A DNA stretch of 42,367 nucleotides from a virus (IMGVR_UViG_3300025684_000024:1-42367); one strand, 5' to 3'. Counted from the stretch's first letter, positions 23,816 through 33,024 are shown. Notes: generated from the sequence alone by a model not told the origin. Numbers and translations: made by a program.

Positions 23816-23847
23816 AAAAGGGGGAGACATTGTCTTCCCTTTTTTTT
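23816..23847 (+). terminator. Terminator after major capsid gene
   Basis: AAAAGGGGGAGAC (23816-23828) pairs with GTCTTCCCTTTTT (from 23832) with two wobble pairs around loop ATT, followed by a run of T. It closes the head transcription unit. Confidence 0.85.
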
Positions 23848-23874
23848 ATGCTTTATTTTCTGTATATTCTAACT

Positions 23875-24315
23875 ATGGATTGGACAGACTATTTTATTAA
23901 TATCGCGGAACAAGTAAAGGAGAAGTCTAAGGACATTAATACCAAAATTGGTACAGTTATAGTCGGAAAGGATAAAGAGATCCTCAGTACAGGTTATAAT
24001 TCATTTCCTCGTGGTTTAAATGACGAATTAGATGAGAGACAAGAACGACCTGAGAAATACTTTTGGTTTGAACACTCTGAGAGGAATGCAATCTACAACG
24101 CGGCACGTATTGGTGTATCTTTAAAAGAATCTACAGCATATCTAACCTCAGGATTACCCTGTATGGATTGTGCAAGAGGATTAGTACAATCGGGGGTTGT
24201 AAAAATAGTATGTAAAGAAGTGTGTACTACTAAAAATCAAGGAAAGTGGGAAGAACAACAAAAACGTTCTTTACTTATGCTTTCTGAGTGTGGGGTAGTA
24301 GTCGAGTTTTATTAA
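23875..24315 (+). CDS. Deoxycytidylate (dCMP) deaminase
   Basis: The enzyme converts dCMP to dUMP, feeding dTMP synthesis during phage replication. ATG 23875 is preferred; the frame from 23830 would start inside the capsid terminator. The product has 146 residues. The zinc site is HSERNAI (H67, catalytic E69) and LPCMDCARG (C96, C99). The N-terminus WTDYFINIAEQVKEKSKD and NTKIGTVIVGKDKEILSTGY are typical. Its 3-prime end overlaps the opposing gene by 41 bases, so the two transcripts are antisense there. It teams with the dUTPase at 35735-36409 in this genome. Confidence 0.92.
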   Translation: MDWTDYFINIAEQVKEKSKDINTKIGTVIVGKDKEILSTGYNSFPRGLNDELDERQERPEKYFWFEHSERNAIYNAARIGVSLKESTAYLTSGLPCMDCARGLVQSGVVKIVCKEVCTTKNQGKWEEQQKRSLLMLSECGVVVEFY

Positions 24316-24583
24316 GTTTCTTAACTCTGACTTTTAAATCGTCAGTACCCTTAATAATACGATGGTATTCACCTTCAGGTATGAAAACCTTTAACCCTTC
24401 GTGAATGTCGATGGGTAATTCATCATCCATTTGAAATTTCCAATCACTATCGTGTAAAAACGTTATTTCCCTATCTTCATTATCGAAGTGCCATTTTAAT
24501 TCAGTCTTTTTAGTTGTTTGTGGGAATACCCTAACACTGTGGTCAGAGCTCACGATTTCACGGAATGGGAATTTGTCTTTCAT
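24275..24583 (-). CDS. Small cupin-like hypothetical protein
   Basis: The product has 102 residues. After MKDKFPFREIVSSDHS a beta-rich segment reads TTKKTELKWHFDNEDREITF, then DWKFQMDDELPIDIHEGLKV and FIPEGEYHRIIKGTDDLKVR. The P-E-G-x-Y-H-R-I pattern resembles cupin motif 2 (P-x-G-x-x-H), and KWHFDNEDRE could provide earlier His/Glu. A metal-binding small barrel is therefore possible; substrate unknown. It is the last gene of the long reverse-strand block and runs 41 bases into the dCMP deaminase gene. Its start shares one base with the stop of the next gene (TAATG). Confidence 0.6.
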   Translation of the reverse strand: MKDKFPFREIVSSDHSVRVFPQTTKKTELKWHFDNEDREITFLHDSDWKFQMDDELPIDIHEGLKVFIPEGEYHRIIKGTDDLKVRVKKLNKTRLLPHTQKA

Positions 24584-25089
24584 TAAGATGATTTATTTGT
24601 AAAAATTTTTATTACTGATCTATAAAAATCGACATCGTCGTTTTGTAATTGACCATATACTTTTGGTGTTAATTTAAGTATTTTCTCACCCTCAGTATAT
24701 TCTTCGAATGTATTTGCTATTCTACTTTCCATATAACAGATAGTTGAATACATGGTATAACTTTCAACTTCTATACGAGAATTGTCTTGTGATTCTCTAT
24801 ATGAATAATGACCATCTTCATCTTGATCACTTCTTTCTTCAAAGTCATCCACAAAGTAATCTTCTTCAATATCGTCTTCATGGAGAACATATTTTTCTTT
24901 AGTTTCTTTGTGTTCTACAATTGCACAACCATATCCAGGTTCTCGACCTTTTCTAACTCTATATGGATCATATCCCACAAGATTAAATAAGTCGGTAACA
25001 TCATCTAATTCCGAATTAACGAAACCATCGTGTGTGTCAGGATATTCTGGTGGGTCGTAATAACCCTCTACTAAATCATATAACTTCAT
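24583..25089 (-). CDS. Acidic hypothetical protein
   Basis: The product has 168 residues. An N-terminal segment MKLYDLVEGYYDPPEYPDTH is rich in Tyr and Pro. Then come GREPGYGCAIVEHKETKEKY with beta character and a strongly acidic stretch DDIEEDYFVDDFEERSDQDE. A helical end (CYMESRIANTFEEYTEGEKI, VYGQLQNDDVDFYRSVIKIF) closes it. No motif is recognised. It lies directly against both neighbours (ATG 25089 next to a stop at 25090), so it belongs to the structural operon. Confidence 0.5.
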   Translation of the reverse strand: MKLYDLVEGYYDPPEYPDTHDGFVNSELDDVTDLFNLVGYDPYRVRKGREPGYGCAIVEHKETKEKYVLHEDDIEEDYFVDDFEERSDQDEDGHYSYRESQDNSRIEVESYTMYSTICYMESRIANTFEEYTEGEKILKLTPKVYGQLQNDDVDFYRSVIKIFTNKSS

Positions 25090-25737
25090 TTACCACGGAT
25101 TTGAAGATTTTATTCCTAATGCCTTACGATATCTTGTAATATTACAACTCCAATAACCCGCCTTTGTACGATCTTTCTTTTCACTACACTTATGTCGAGC
25201 CCTAAAAGATTTAGCTGCCGCTTTATCGTTATTCCTTATTCTCATGTTTGGGTCACCAAACGTTACTTTCTTAATAGTACCTTTAGGTGTTTTCACATAT
25301 ACCGCGAATTTTTTAGGACCACTCGGAGTTCTGAAAGGTTTGTTTAACTTAACATTTTTTCCTCTATGTTTTGCTTCTACAAGATATTCTTCTATATTTT
25401 CTAAAAAAGGGATGTCTAAATAAACCTCTTCACCTTCAAATGTCCCCGTTTCACCTAAATCAGTTTCAATAAGATCTAAATCCACACCGGTGAGTTCTAA
25501 GACACCTTCAGTATGTAAACGACGTGATTCATTGTATATACCAAAGAATTCGTTAGAATAGACCCTATAGATGTTTTCTGTGATCGGAATGTTGTTGTCT
25601 AAGTGGTGTTTAAGACCCTCACTTAAATTTATTTGATTTGATTCAGATAAAGACTTTAATTTAGGTGCATTTAAATGAATATTATTAACCAAAAGGTTAT
25701 TGATAACTAAACCAACTATTTTATCTTCGTTTATCAT
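25090..25737 (-). CDS. Phage protein with basic Cys-containing C-terminal domain
   Basis: The start chosen is ATG 25737-25735 (MINEDKIVGL), which overlaps the upstream stop as TAATG; an ATG five codons earlier lies deeper in that gene. The product has 215 residues. The N-terminal 125 are mostly helical. The C-terminal 90 are basic, with GPKKFAVYVKTPKGTIKKVT, FGDPNMRIRNNDKAAAKSFR and ARHKCSEKKDRTKAGYWSCN. This Gly-Pro-Lys-Lys-F...V...FGDP.M...R.RH.C...YWSC module recurs in T4-like phage virion-associated proteins in my recollection (possibly the DUF5872 type). Role unknown; two Cys and one His might bind zinc. Confidence 0.55.
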   Translation of the reverse strand: MINEDKIVGLVINNLLVNNIHLNAPKLKSLSESNQINLSEGLKHHLDNNIPITENIYRVYSNEFFGIYNESRRLHTEGVLELTGVDLDLIETDLGETGTFEGEEVYLDIPFLENIEEYLVEAKHRGKNVKLNKPFRTPSGPKKFAVYVKTPKGTIKKVTFGDPNMRIRNNDKAAAKSFRARHKCSEKKDRTKAGYWSCNITRYRKALGIKSSNPW

Positions 25738-26096
25738 TACTTTTCCACACAATTATTTACTCTCTTACCTGTGTTGTAAGAAATCTTTGTTTTGGGTGAA
25801 CCCACTTTATGAGTATCCCAACATGGATTTTCATCTTCCGCAATCTCACCTTCTTTGTCGTTCATAAAGAAGTCAAGGACTTGGTCCATATTTTCTTTTG
25901 CAACTGAAACGTGATCATCAGCCCAATCATGACCATTTGATAATGTATTATCAATCATTGACTGATCCATCTTTAATAGAATTTCACATTGTCTGTGAAT
26001 CTGTTGTAGATTAGAGAAGAACATGTAATTTCCCGATTTTAGATTGTTCTCTTTTAGAATACTAAGTTCTTTTTTAATGATTTGTCTTAAGTCCAT
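25737..26096 (-). CDS. Small helical hypothetical protein
   Basis: The product has 119 residues. Helical segments include MDLRQIIKKELSILKENNLK and FFSNLQQIHRQCEILLKMDQ, followed by MIDNTLSNGHDWADDHVSVA and ENMDQVLDFFMND. The C-terminal tail is SYNTGKRVNNCVEK. The D-M/I-D-x-x-L-x-NGHDWADDH pattern resembles small proteins of marine T4-like phages, with no known role. It sits 11 bases after the 26108-27481 gene and overlaps the next one. Inclusion in the virion or assembly is a guess. Confidence 0.5.
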   Translation of the reverse strand: MDLRQIIKKELSILKENNLKSGNYMFFSNLQQIHRQCEILLKMDQSMIDNTLSNGHDWADDHVSVAKENMDQVLDFFMNDKEGEIAEDENPCWDTHKVGSPKTKISYNTGKRVNNCVEK

Positions 26097-26107
26097 ATTA
26101 ATAAGTA

Positions 26108-27481
26108 TTATTTTTCTGAGATAATTTCAAATTTTATTACATTTGGGTATGTAATTTCTTCATTATGTTTCACACCTCTTATTTCCAAGTAATATTCTCT
26201 TGGTATTAAGACAGATGTATTTAACATAAAACTATTTTCATTTGTAACGTCAGCGTAGGTCCAATCAAATACATTGACATTTGTACGACCTTCTTTTATG
26301 TATATTTTGTAGAACACTTCATCAAAAAGAATATTTGTTGATTGTGATATTGTTCTAAATATTATACTAACCTTTCTTACATCTCCCGACTGTATTTTTT
26401 CATTTTGTTTAATACCTGAATATTGTACAACGTACTTATTCACCTCTGTTTGATTTTCACCTAAACTGAATTTAGAGGAATATGGTTTAGGTACAAACTT
26501 TTGTGTAATATCAGGAAATACATTGTTTTCAACACCGATCCCTTTCCAAACATCGTAGAAGAATCTTTTACCATCACAAACTAATCCGTCAATTCCGAAG
26601 GTTACAACGTAAACTCCTTTTCTGACTTTCTTAGCGGTTAAACCTGTCAATCCTGAGATGGATGATTTTGTAGAATCTAATATGTCAACTGTTGGTACGT
26701 TATCTAAGTCAAAGAAATTGGTTTCCTTATTTACGTATAAATAAAGATTTTGATTTGTCTTTTCAATGAAGTTATCTCTATCGTCAAGAATCCTATCATC
26801 AAAATAAGTCTCAACATAAGGTTCGAAGAATGTCTGTGTGTATTTACTGAAGAACGCAACGGATTGATCAACTTCTTGAGTTAAATCTTCATACTCAGTA
26901 GCAAACGCAATACCAATACCATAATCCGTATCACCACTAACAATAATACCATTAACATATTCGGTTATATCGGCAACGAGATTCTCATCACCATTGTCAA
27001 ATGTAATAGTATCAATTATTGTGGGATTATTTGAATATATTCCTTCTTGTGACCACGTATCGGCGGTTGTTCGATTAAACCAGTTTGATGGTCGTTTATC
27101 GTAAGTGTCATTACCTGTGGTATAATCATACTCTGAGTCTTCATAATCAAAACCAACACCCTCATCCCAAGATTCTGTTAGTTTAAAAATAATTAATGAG
27201 AATGACGTTGTTCTTTCTCTACCAGTACCTCTTTTAGCACCTAAGAAAGTTTCGTCACCAAAAATGGTATTTGTAAGATGTAGTTTATGTGTTGTGTTAT
27301 TATCAATAACATAATCACCACCAACAACTCTTTCTGTAAGGGAGGTGAAATCAACTTTAAAAATGAACTTAGAAAACCCTGAACCATAAAAAATCTCAGT
27401 TGTTGGATTCTTTGCAGTGTTAGTCTGACTGTTCTTAATTACTGTGTTGTTTTTCTCAAAATATGAACGATAGTATGACAT
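26108..27481 (-). CDS. Putative virion protein with DNRLRE-like beta domain
   Basis: The product has 457 residues, beta-rich. Residues about 40-215 look like a beta-sandwich of the DNRLRE/carbohydrate-binding type: a first strand FSKFIFKVDFTSLTERVVGG, then SFSLIIFKLTESWDEGVGFD with the typical ES/TWDE signature, and a closing region DITEYVNGIIVSGDTDYGIG. The second half has Ig-like strands (GVYVVTFGIDG, RKVSIIFRTIS, EYYLEIRGVKH). A fibre or baseplate-attached adhesion protein is plausible. It has its own promoter-like motif (27500-27507). Confidence 0.55.
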   Translation of the reverse strand: MSYYRSYFEKNNTVIKNSQTNTAKNPTTEIFYGSGFSKFIFKVDFTSLTERVVGGDYVIDNNTTHKLHLTNTIFGDETFLGAKRGTGRERTTSFSLIIFKLTESWDEGVGFDYEDSEYDYTTGNDTYDKRPSNWFNRTTADTWSQEGIYSNNPTIIDTITFDNGDENLVADITEYVNGIIVSGDTDYGIGIAFATEYEDLTQEVDQSVAFFSKYTQTFFEPYVETYFDDRILDDRDNFIEKTNQNLYLYVNKETNFFDLDNVPTVDILDSTKSSISGLTGLTAKKVRKGVYVVTFGIDGLVCDGKRFFYDVWKGIGVENNVFPDITQKFVPKPYSSKFSLGENQTEVNKYVVQYSGIKQNEKIQSGDVRKVSIIFRTISQSTNILFDEVFYKIYIKEGRTNVNVFDWTYADVTNENSFMLNTSVLIPREYYLEIRGVKHNEEITYPNVIKFEIISEK

Positions 27482-27499
27482 CTCTATAAGTATTTCTTA

Positions 27500-27507
27500 T
27501 ATAAATA
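27500..27507 (-). promoter_or_regulatory. Late-promoter-like motif TATTTATA (reverse strand)
   Basis: Read on the reverse strand this is TATTTATA, 18 bases before the ATG at 27481, in the 30-base gap between two structural genes. Confidence 0.4.
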
Positions 27508-27511
27508 TCTG

Positions 27512-29029
27512 TTAGTTTATTCTTATCGACTTATTTAGTATGTCATTTTTCAAAGTATTTCGTAAAACTTCTAATTTTTTCCAATCACCGTACGCTTCTT
27601 TTACCATTGGTTTCGTTGGTTGGTGTGCGTGACCAGCCATAACAACATATAATTGATCTAAAAACGCCAATAGAGTTTCACCACGCACTGTTGCATATGT
27701 GTTAGGTTCTATACGTGTTAAAAGATCTTCTTGAGTGTATTCATAGGTGTCTAACTTATCGAAAGGGACTGTTTTACTTCCTACCTCGTTTGCGTCTGTC
27801 GATAGTAGGTAGATTTTATCAGAAACAAGAGTACCAAATGATTGTTCTGCACTTGAACTAATAGTTTTTAAAACGGTTATTTTCCTTTCCTCACTTTTTG
27901 GTTTTGGTGATGGTTCGGAAATACTCCAAAACAAACCAGAACCTTCAGACACTGATGTGTTACATGATGGTTTAATATTATCTAAAAAATCACTAACAGA
28001 CGGTGTTGAGTTAATTATACTTACCAATGATTGACGTGGACGAAAATAAAACGGATGGATGTATTTTGACCTATCTGTGGTTATCTTAATATCCTTAATC
28101 TTTAATCCATCATCGTGAAGATCACAAAGTGTCTTACGTATTTTGATATATGCTCCTTTCTTAGAATCAACTGTTTGTACAAAAGTTGGTGTCGTTGTTG
28201 TGTTATCTTCATTTATTAAAGTCACACTTTCAATACTTGTTAAATCTGGCGTGTGTGATGATGTAAACACATTAGTTGCAAATGCATCACCAAATACTTC
28301 TCTAACATGATATATGTACCAACTAACTTTAGTTGGATTAGTAACATCATCAAGATCATATTCAATAACGTAGTTAAGTTTGTTTGTTGGTACACTAACT
28401 ACAATTTCTTTTTCTTCTTTAAACTCTTGTTTAGAAGAGAATTTTTTAAGACTTAAGGTTGCTTGTTTTTTACCTCTTAATGGGTGTGTTATTAAGTCAG
28501 ACCTTTCCCTTGCATTTGCAGAATCTTTTGATAGTAGTTTACCACCCCTTAAACTAACTCCGTTCTCAGTAAATAAAACGTCCGAACCGTACTTACCGTA
28601 AATTGCGGAATCCTCATGTTTAGCTAACGAATTTTTAGCATTAGATTTTACATACGTACCATTCCCATTAAAGATATTACCCGTTTGTTTTACTGCAACA
28701 CCAAATGATGTGTTTTCAAGTTGTCCTGAATTACTCTGTGAATTCCAATCGTGTATAGTTGTAAATGGACCAGGTATATATTCTTGGTTCATTAAATCAT
28801 TCTCAAGGTCGTATTGTACTATTTTAATTGTTTGACCTACAGTTGGTATGAAATTTAGATTGTTTGGTAGGAATGGTGAGGCACAAAAAGGATCAAGTGG
28901 TTCCCACTCTTCAAACGCAGCGGCACCTTGTGATGGTGAGGTTTGACTACCTAATACTTTATACCTAACACGACCAATACCTTTTGGATCTATATTGTCC
29001 GTAACAATACCTAAATTAACTAACTTCAT
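27512..29029 (-). CDS. Baseplate hub/spike-type protein with N-terminal OB-like domain
   Basis: The product has 505 residues. MKLVNLGIVTDNIDPKGIGR followed by VRYKVLG and later FIPTVGQTIKIVQYDLEN is the strand pattern of the OB fold at the start of gp5/gpV-type spike or hub proteins, where P-x-G-x-x-R-V-R marks the first turn. A long beta region follows. Near the C-terminus GETLLAFLDQLYVVMAGHAH (about 450-469) resembles the helix seen in baseplate proteins of large phages. A place in the tail baseplate is likely. It overlaps the small coiled-coil gene (ATGA). Confidence 0.55.
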   Translation of the reverse strand: MKLVNLGIVTDNIDPKGIGRVRYKVLGSQTSPSQGAAAFEEWEPLDPFCASPFLPNNLNFIPTVGQTIKIVQYDLENDLMNQEYIPGPFTTIHDWNSQSNSGQLENTSFGVAVKQTGNIFNGNGTYVKSNAKNSLAKHEDSAIYGKYGSDVLFTENGVSLRGGKLLSKDSANARERSDLITHPLRGKKQATLSLKKFSSKQEFKEEKEIVVSVPTNKLNYVIEYDLDDVTNPTKVSWYIYHVREVFGDAFATNVFTSSHTPDLTSIESVTLINEDNTTTTPTFVQTVDSKKGAYIKIRKTLCDLHDDGLKIKDIKITTDRSKYIHPFYFRPRQSLVSIINSTPSVSDFLDNIKPSCNTSVSEGSGLFWSISEPSPKPKSEERKITVLKTISSSAEQSFGTLVSDKIYLLSTDANEVGSKTVPFDKLDTYEYTQEDLLTRIEPNTYATVRGETLLAFLDQLYVVMAGHAHQPTKPMVKEAYGDWKKLEVLRNTLKNDILNKSIRIN

Positions 29030-29229
29030 ACAGTCTTAAATCTTTCGTTTAATTCGTTATTGATTTTATCGTATGCTTCTTCCACCGCATCTAAATGTTT
29101 TGTAAGTGATAATATTAATGTTTTAGTTTTTTCAAACTCATCATTTAAAATTTCCAAACATTCATTTAAATCTTTATTAGATTTAACATCGGGACTCGAT
29201 ACAATTTCTACTAATTTTTCTTTATCCAT
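29026..29229 (-). CDS. Small coiled-coil protein
   Basis: The product has 67 residues, helical throughout: KLVEIVSSPDVKSNKDLNEC, LEILNDEFEKTKTLILSLTK, HLDAVEEAYDKINNEL. It overlaps its neighbours on both sides by one to four bases, so translation is coupled. Similar tiny coiled-coil proteins occur between baseplate genes in T4-like phages; a chaperone or minor structural role is conceivable. Not recognised. Confidence 0.5.
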   Translation of the reverse strand: MDKEKLVEIVSSPDVKSNKDLNECLEILNDEFEKTKTLILSLTKHLDAVEEAYDKINNELNERFKTV

Positions 29230-31133
29230 TAGAATAGTTTTCCTGCTACGCTTATGTAACCCGGCGGTAATGGTACAGGACCAAGAGGTGTCGGTATTAC
29301 TGTAAATTTACTTGCTGCCTTTAAGTATGAATTATTATCTAATTCGTCAGAATTACCTTCAATCACTGATTTAACCAATGACATCATTTCATTTGCTTCA
29401 CCATAGATCGGACCGGTATTTAAACCAAGTGAGGACATTTTTTCTGCAGCATTCATGTATGCCCTATCAGTACTATACCCTGGTAAGATATCAGAAAATG
29501 ATAAAATTATACCGGGAATATTAATTGAAGGACCTCTAAGATTTAATGCACTTGTAATTGCTTGTATTATGGTAGTGAACAACTCAAGACAATTATCGAA
29601 ATTCTTAGCTAAAATCTTTCTAAGAATGGAAATAATTGAAAGTAAGATAGCAATTAATCTCTTATATTTTTTACTTAATATTTTTGCCGCAATCTCAGCA
29701 ACAAACAATAATAGATCTCGTTTGATTAACTTCCAAAATTCTTGTATAAACCTCCAAAATACATCCTTTATTATTTTAAAGAATAATTTAGATAACTTCT
29801 TCATTAGGTCTTTAACATCATCCAAAGTTACATTCTGAACTGCCTTGTATGCAAGAACAATTGGTAATATATATTTTGGGGATATAATACTACCTATAAT
29901 TGCTTTAGGTAGGTTTAATATAAAACCACTAATTAACTCGAGTTGAAATTGTATAGGTGGAACATCACTACCCGAATTTAAGGCTGCGTTAGCCGCCGCA
30001 TTTGCAAGTATTGAATCCGACAACTCACTTAGATTATTTGTTTCCGTTGATAAATACACAAAGTCCTCAAAATTCTCAGTTGATGTGGGAACTTCAAAAT
30101 TGCCACAATCCACAAACTTAAGTACTTTTCTTAACCGAGCGTCTCTATCATCAACATCAATACCTTCTACATCATTAAAATCAAAATAAGACTCCACATC
30201 CGCATCGTTCTCATTAAACATTTTTGATGTTGTTTGTATAAGGTTTGATTCTTCGGGAGACCCACACAATCCAAATAATTTTTCACACAACTCAGTTAGA
30301 AAACCAAGAGCTTCGTCTACGATTGGTGGATTATCACCACCACCCTTTAATGTTAAAAGCATTGTGTTCCTTATAATGTCGTCCATATTTGGACCCTCTA
30401 TACTTGAATAATAATCTTTAGTGAATTCACCCACCCTAAGTGCTGACAAACCTTGTTTAAGTCCCGACACATCGTATTCTTGAGATGCCGTATTCCAATT
30501 TAGATCAAACAGATCGTTACCATTTGTGGCTGAAAACGTATATGGTGATGAAAATGCACCATACAAATCTCGGTTCATTTTAACCTTACCAGTTGAAGGT
30601 GATGGTTGTTCGTACATAATTGTACCCAAATCACTTAAGGGATCAACTTGTAAGACTTCTAAGAAATCAAACTCTTTTGGTGATATAGATACTGTGTCAC
30701 TTGGGAACTCTGTTTCAACACCACAAATACTTGTTTCTGTATTAATAAACAACACTTCTCTTACTGCATCATTTACGATTCTTTTAGAGTCTTTTACTGT
30801 AATACCAGCAGATTCTAATGCGTATTTTTTTAATTTATTTTTTGATACTAATTTATCGTTAGATTCTACTTTAGCATTTGTATCATTTAAGAATGTAGAT
30901 GCAATATCAATTACAGAACTAAAAATATCCCCTTGGTTATCTTTTTTCTTTTTTGAGAACTTACCAAGTAACGCATCTTTTTTAGCTGAGAATTTTTTAC
31001 TTAGATCATCAACTTTAGCGTCAAGGTATAGATCATAAACTTCACCACCATCTACTGGTGTGTCGTTGATTTTTTTAATTACCTCAATTTTGGACTTTAT
31101 CTGGTTCCGTAATTTTTTGATCTTACCACTCAT
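29229..31133 (-). CDS. Large structural protein with hydrophobic helical segment
   Basis: The product has 634 residues. The N-terminal about 110 are basic and helical (KLRNQIKSKIEVIKKINDTP, KKKKDNQ). A mixed region follows. Residues about 400-535 are strongly hydrophobic and helical (LISGFILNLPKAIIGSIISP, LLLFVAEIAAKILSKKYKRL, AILLSIISILRKIL). The end is Pro/Gly-rich (IPTPLGPVPLPPGYISVAG). Phage proteins with such segments include tape measures and hub proteins that pierce membranes. At 634 residues it is short for a T4-like tape measure, so a hub protein is the preferred reading. No motif proves it. Confidence 0.5.
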   Translation of the reverse strand: MSGKIKKLRNQIKSKIEVIKKINDTPVDGGEVYDLYLDAKVDDLSKKFSAKKDALLGKFSKKKKDNQGDIFSSVIDIASTFLNDTNAKVESNDKLVSKNKLKKYALESAGITVKDSKRIVNDAVREVLFINTETSICGVETEFPSDTVSISPKEFDFLEVLQVDPLSDLGTIMYEQPSPSTGKVKMNRDLYGAFSSPYTFSATNGNDLFDLNWNTASQEYDVSGLKQGLSALRVGEFTKDYYSSIEGPNMDDIIRNTMLLTLKGGGDNPPIVDEALGFLTELCEKLFGLCGSPEESNLIQTTSKMFNENDADVESYFDFNDVEGIDVDDRDARLRKVLKFVDCGNFEVPTSTENFEDFVYLSTETNNLSELSDSILANAAANAALNSGSDVPPIQFQLELISGFILNLPKAIIGSIISPKYILPIVLAYKAVQNVTLDDVKDLMKKLSKLFFKIIKDVFWRFIQEFWKLIKRDLLLFVAEIAAKILSKKYKRLIAILLSIISILRKILAKNFDNCLELFTTIIQAITSALNLRGPSINIPGIILSFSDILPGYSTDRAYMNAAEKMSSLGLNTGPIYGEANEMMSLVKSVIEGNSDELDNNSYLKAASKFTVIPTPLGPVPLPPGYISVAGKLF

Positions 31134-31516
31134 TACATCTCGTATTTTTGTGATTCACCACTTGGTTCATCATCTTCTTTCATTAGTTTTTCGAGTAGTT
31201 TTCTATCGTCGTCGGTTAGGTCTAATTTACCACCCCCACCTGACGCAGGATTCGATCCTCCTGATTGTTTTAACAGTGTACTTTGTAATTTTACTAAAGA
31301 AATTTTCTTCTCAGTACAGTCGTTTAAAATCTTTTGTTGCTCTTTAATAACGGGTCCAAGAACACTCATGTCCTCAGCCTCTTTCATAAAACTCAACATC
31401 TTTTTAGTTATTAAACTTGCAGTTTGTTTTTGTTCTACAATATCATTGTAAATTTCCTGCATCAATGCAAGTGCGGAATCGGTGTCTAAAGACAATAAAT
31501 TTTTATTTCTTCTCAT
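31133..31516 (-). CDS. Helical hypothetical protein of baseplate block
   Basis: The product has 127 residues. Helices cover about 10-85 (ALALMQEIYNDIVEQKQTAS, KKMLSFMKEAEDMSVLGPVI), then a Gly-rich linker (GGSNPASGGGGKLDL) leads into a short acidic helix DRKLLEKLMKEDDEPSG. The length and helical character resemble tail-assembly chaperones, but the evidence is weak. It overlaps the downstream gene by one base. A TATTTATT motif lies three bases before its ATG. Confidence 0.5.
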   Translation of the reverse strand: MRRNKNLLSLDTDSALALMQEIYNDIVEQKQTASLITKKMLSFMKEAEDMSVLGPVIKEQQKILNDCTEKKISLVKLQSTLLKQSGGSNPASGGGGKLDLTDDDRKLLEKLMKEDDEPSGESQKYEM

Positions 31517-31519
31517 ACC

Positions 31520-31527
31520 AATAAATA
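31520..31527 (-). promoter_or_regulatory. Late-promoter-like motif TATTTATT (reverse strand)
   Basis: On the reverse strand this reads TATTTATTGGTATG, with the motif three bases from the ATG at 31516. The same arrangement, TATTTATTGGATATG, precedes the terminase on the other strand. Confidence 0.5.
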
Positions 31528-31534
31528 GTTGTTT

Positions 31535-32236
31535 CTAATTATTTATGAAACCGATCTTAAGTACTTCGTAGAGTTTTTTATACTTTTTCATAGCAACTCT
31601 TATCTCTTTAGTACTTAATGATGTCATTTCTCTTAGTGCTAAAAGAATTAAGTTCTTATTAAACTTATTACCTTCTCCAACCTGAAACACTTGTTCGAAA
31701 TTTGAGAAGACCTCAATAAGGGCGTAACCTAACTTTCTTTCGTTGTCGTTAAGTTCCTCTTTTTCAACAAACTCTTCAAGGTCGGTTGTTAGTTTAATAA
31801 CAACTTTTTTATAATCAATAATGTCCTCATCAATTACATAAGATAAATCCGCACGGTCTTCTAATCTTGAAGAAATATCTTCATAAGAAACCGAACGGTT
31901 TTGTTCTTTATGGTCCTTTTGTATTGCACCCATCAAGTAGTTCTTACAGATGGTTCCAAAATAGGAGTATGCCTTATAGTCTTTAGTTGTGTCAAATTTA
32001 TTAATCTTAGTGATTAAAAATGACATTGTATCGGTATGGATTTCTTCAAATTCCATATCTTTTCTATAAAGTTTGTAACGGCGGATTATACTTTCCACCA
32101 TTATTTTGAGAGGTTCTCTTAAATATTCATTGAATATCTTATTTTTTTCATCATCGTCTTCGGATTCTAAGTATCGTACTACCGCTTGTTCTTGGTCCTC
32201 CCCAAAATACATTTTTTGGGTTCTTTTTCTTGGCAT
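31535..32236 (-). CDS. Late-transcription sigma factor (T4 gp55-like)
   Basis: The product has 233 residues. Residues about 35-115 match a reduced sigma-70 region 2: LREPLKIMVESIIRRYKLYR, then ITKINKFDTTKDYKAYSYFG and TICKNYLMGAIQKDHKEQNR, the helix that binds the RNA polymerase clamp and melts the -10 element. A helical C-terminal half (KNLILLALREMTSLSTKEIR) could be a degenerate region 4. T4 gp55 (185 residues) is a similar minimal factor directing late transcription with the sliding clamp. It probably recognises the TATTTATA/T motifs listed here. It is one base from the glycosyltransferase gene upstream. Confidence 0.8.
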   Translation of the reverse strand: MPRKRTQKMYFGEDQEQAVVRYLESEDDDEKNKIFNEYLREPLKIMVESIIRRYKLYRKDMEFEEIHTDTMSFLITKINKFDTTKDYKAYSYFGTICKNYLMGAIQKDHKEQNRSVSYEDISSRLEDRADLSYVIDEDIIDYKKVVIKLTTDLEEFVEKEELNDNERKLGYALIEVFSNFEQVFQVGEGNKFNKNLILLALREMTSLSTKEIRVAMKKYKKLYEVLKIGFINN

Positions 32237-33024
32237 TAGTTATTTTCAACGTAAGCTACATCTCGTTTATTTTTAAAGAAGAATTCTTTTTTTGCTGTAT
32301 CCAACCAAAATGTTGCTTCGTTGGATGCTAACTTACTTTTCTCATCATTTTTATATGACCAAAATAGTGAATCCTCTCTGAAGTTGACGTGTCTATACCC
32401 TATCTGTGGGATTGACATAATCTTAACTCCGTTATGTGTTAATCTTAAAAGAAACTCGTAACTGAAGGTTAGTTTAATATTATCCTTAAACTGTCCATTT
32501 TCTTTTATAACTTCTGTTTTATAAAAACCACCACTCGTTTGGTAGTTCTGATAATCCAAAAGAACTTCATTCTCTAACACACCTTGTGTTTCTGTAAATC
32601 CATAAGCCCATACGGACTCATTTGTTAAATTTAATAACTTACCTTCAGTATCAACATCCTTCACAATTGGTAGGAACACATCAACATCTGAGTGTACCTC
32701 TTTATATTGTAAAAACGGTCTTAACCAATTACCAGTTAATTCGTCATCAATCTCTAAAATTGAAAACCATTCGGTGTCACAATTTTCAATCCCAAGGTTT
32801 ACTTGAGAACAGAATCCTGTGTCACCACTATTTGTTACTATGTTTATATCTAATTTGTCTGACAAACCTTTTGACGTGATGTTTTCAACCACATCTTTAG
32901 GTGCCACAATCACTAATTTAACATCATCAAAAAACTGTTCAACAGACTCAACTGCTTTAGATAACATTTCGTGATATAAATCGTCTAATTTGTGTACGGG
33001 TAGTATTACTGTAATATTCTTCAT
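32236..33024 (-). CDS. Glycosyltransferase family 2-like
   Basis: The product has 262 residues of GT-A type. MKNITVILPVHKLDDLYHEM opens the nucleotide-binding fold. TNSGDTGFCSQVNLGIENCD (about 85-104) is the donor-sugar region. WFSILEIDDELTGNWLRPF supplies a DDE in place of the usual DxD metal site (about 111-116). YQTSGGFYKTEVI resembles the GGF acceptor segment. It should transfer a sugar to an acceptor, which cannot be identified here. It shares a base with each neighbour (a GT-B enzyme upstream and the sigma factor downstream). Confidence 0.8.
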   Translation of the reverse strand: MKNITVILPVHKLDDLYHEMLSKAVESVEQFFDDVKLVIVAPKDVVENITSKGLSDKLDINIVTNSGDTGFCSQVNLGIENCDTEWFSILEIDDELTGNWLRPFLQYKEVHSDVDVFLPIVKDVDTEGKLLNLTNESVWAYGFTETQGVLENEVLLDYQNYQTSGGFYKTEVIKENGQFKDNIKLTFSYEFLLRLTHNGVKIMSIPQIGYRHVNFREDSLFWSYKNDEKSKLASNEATFWLDTAKKEFFFKNKRDVAYVENN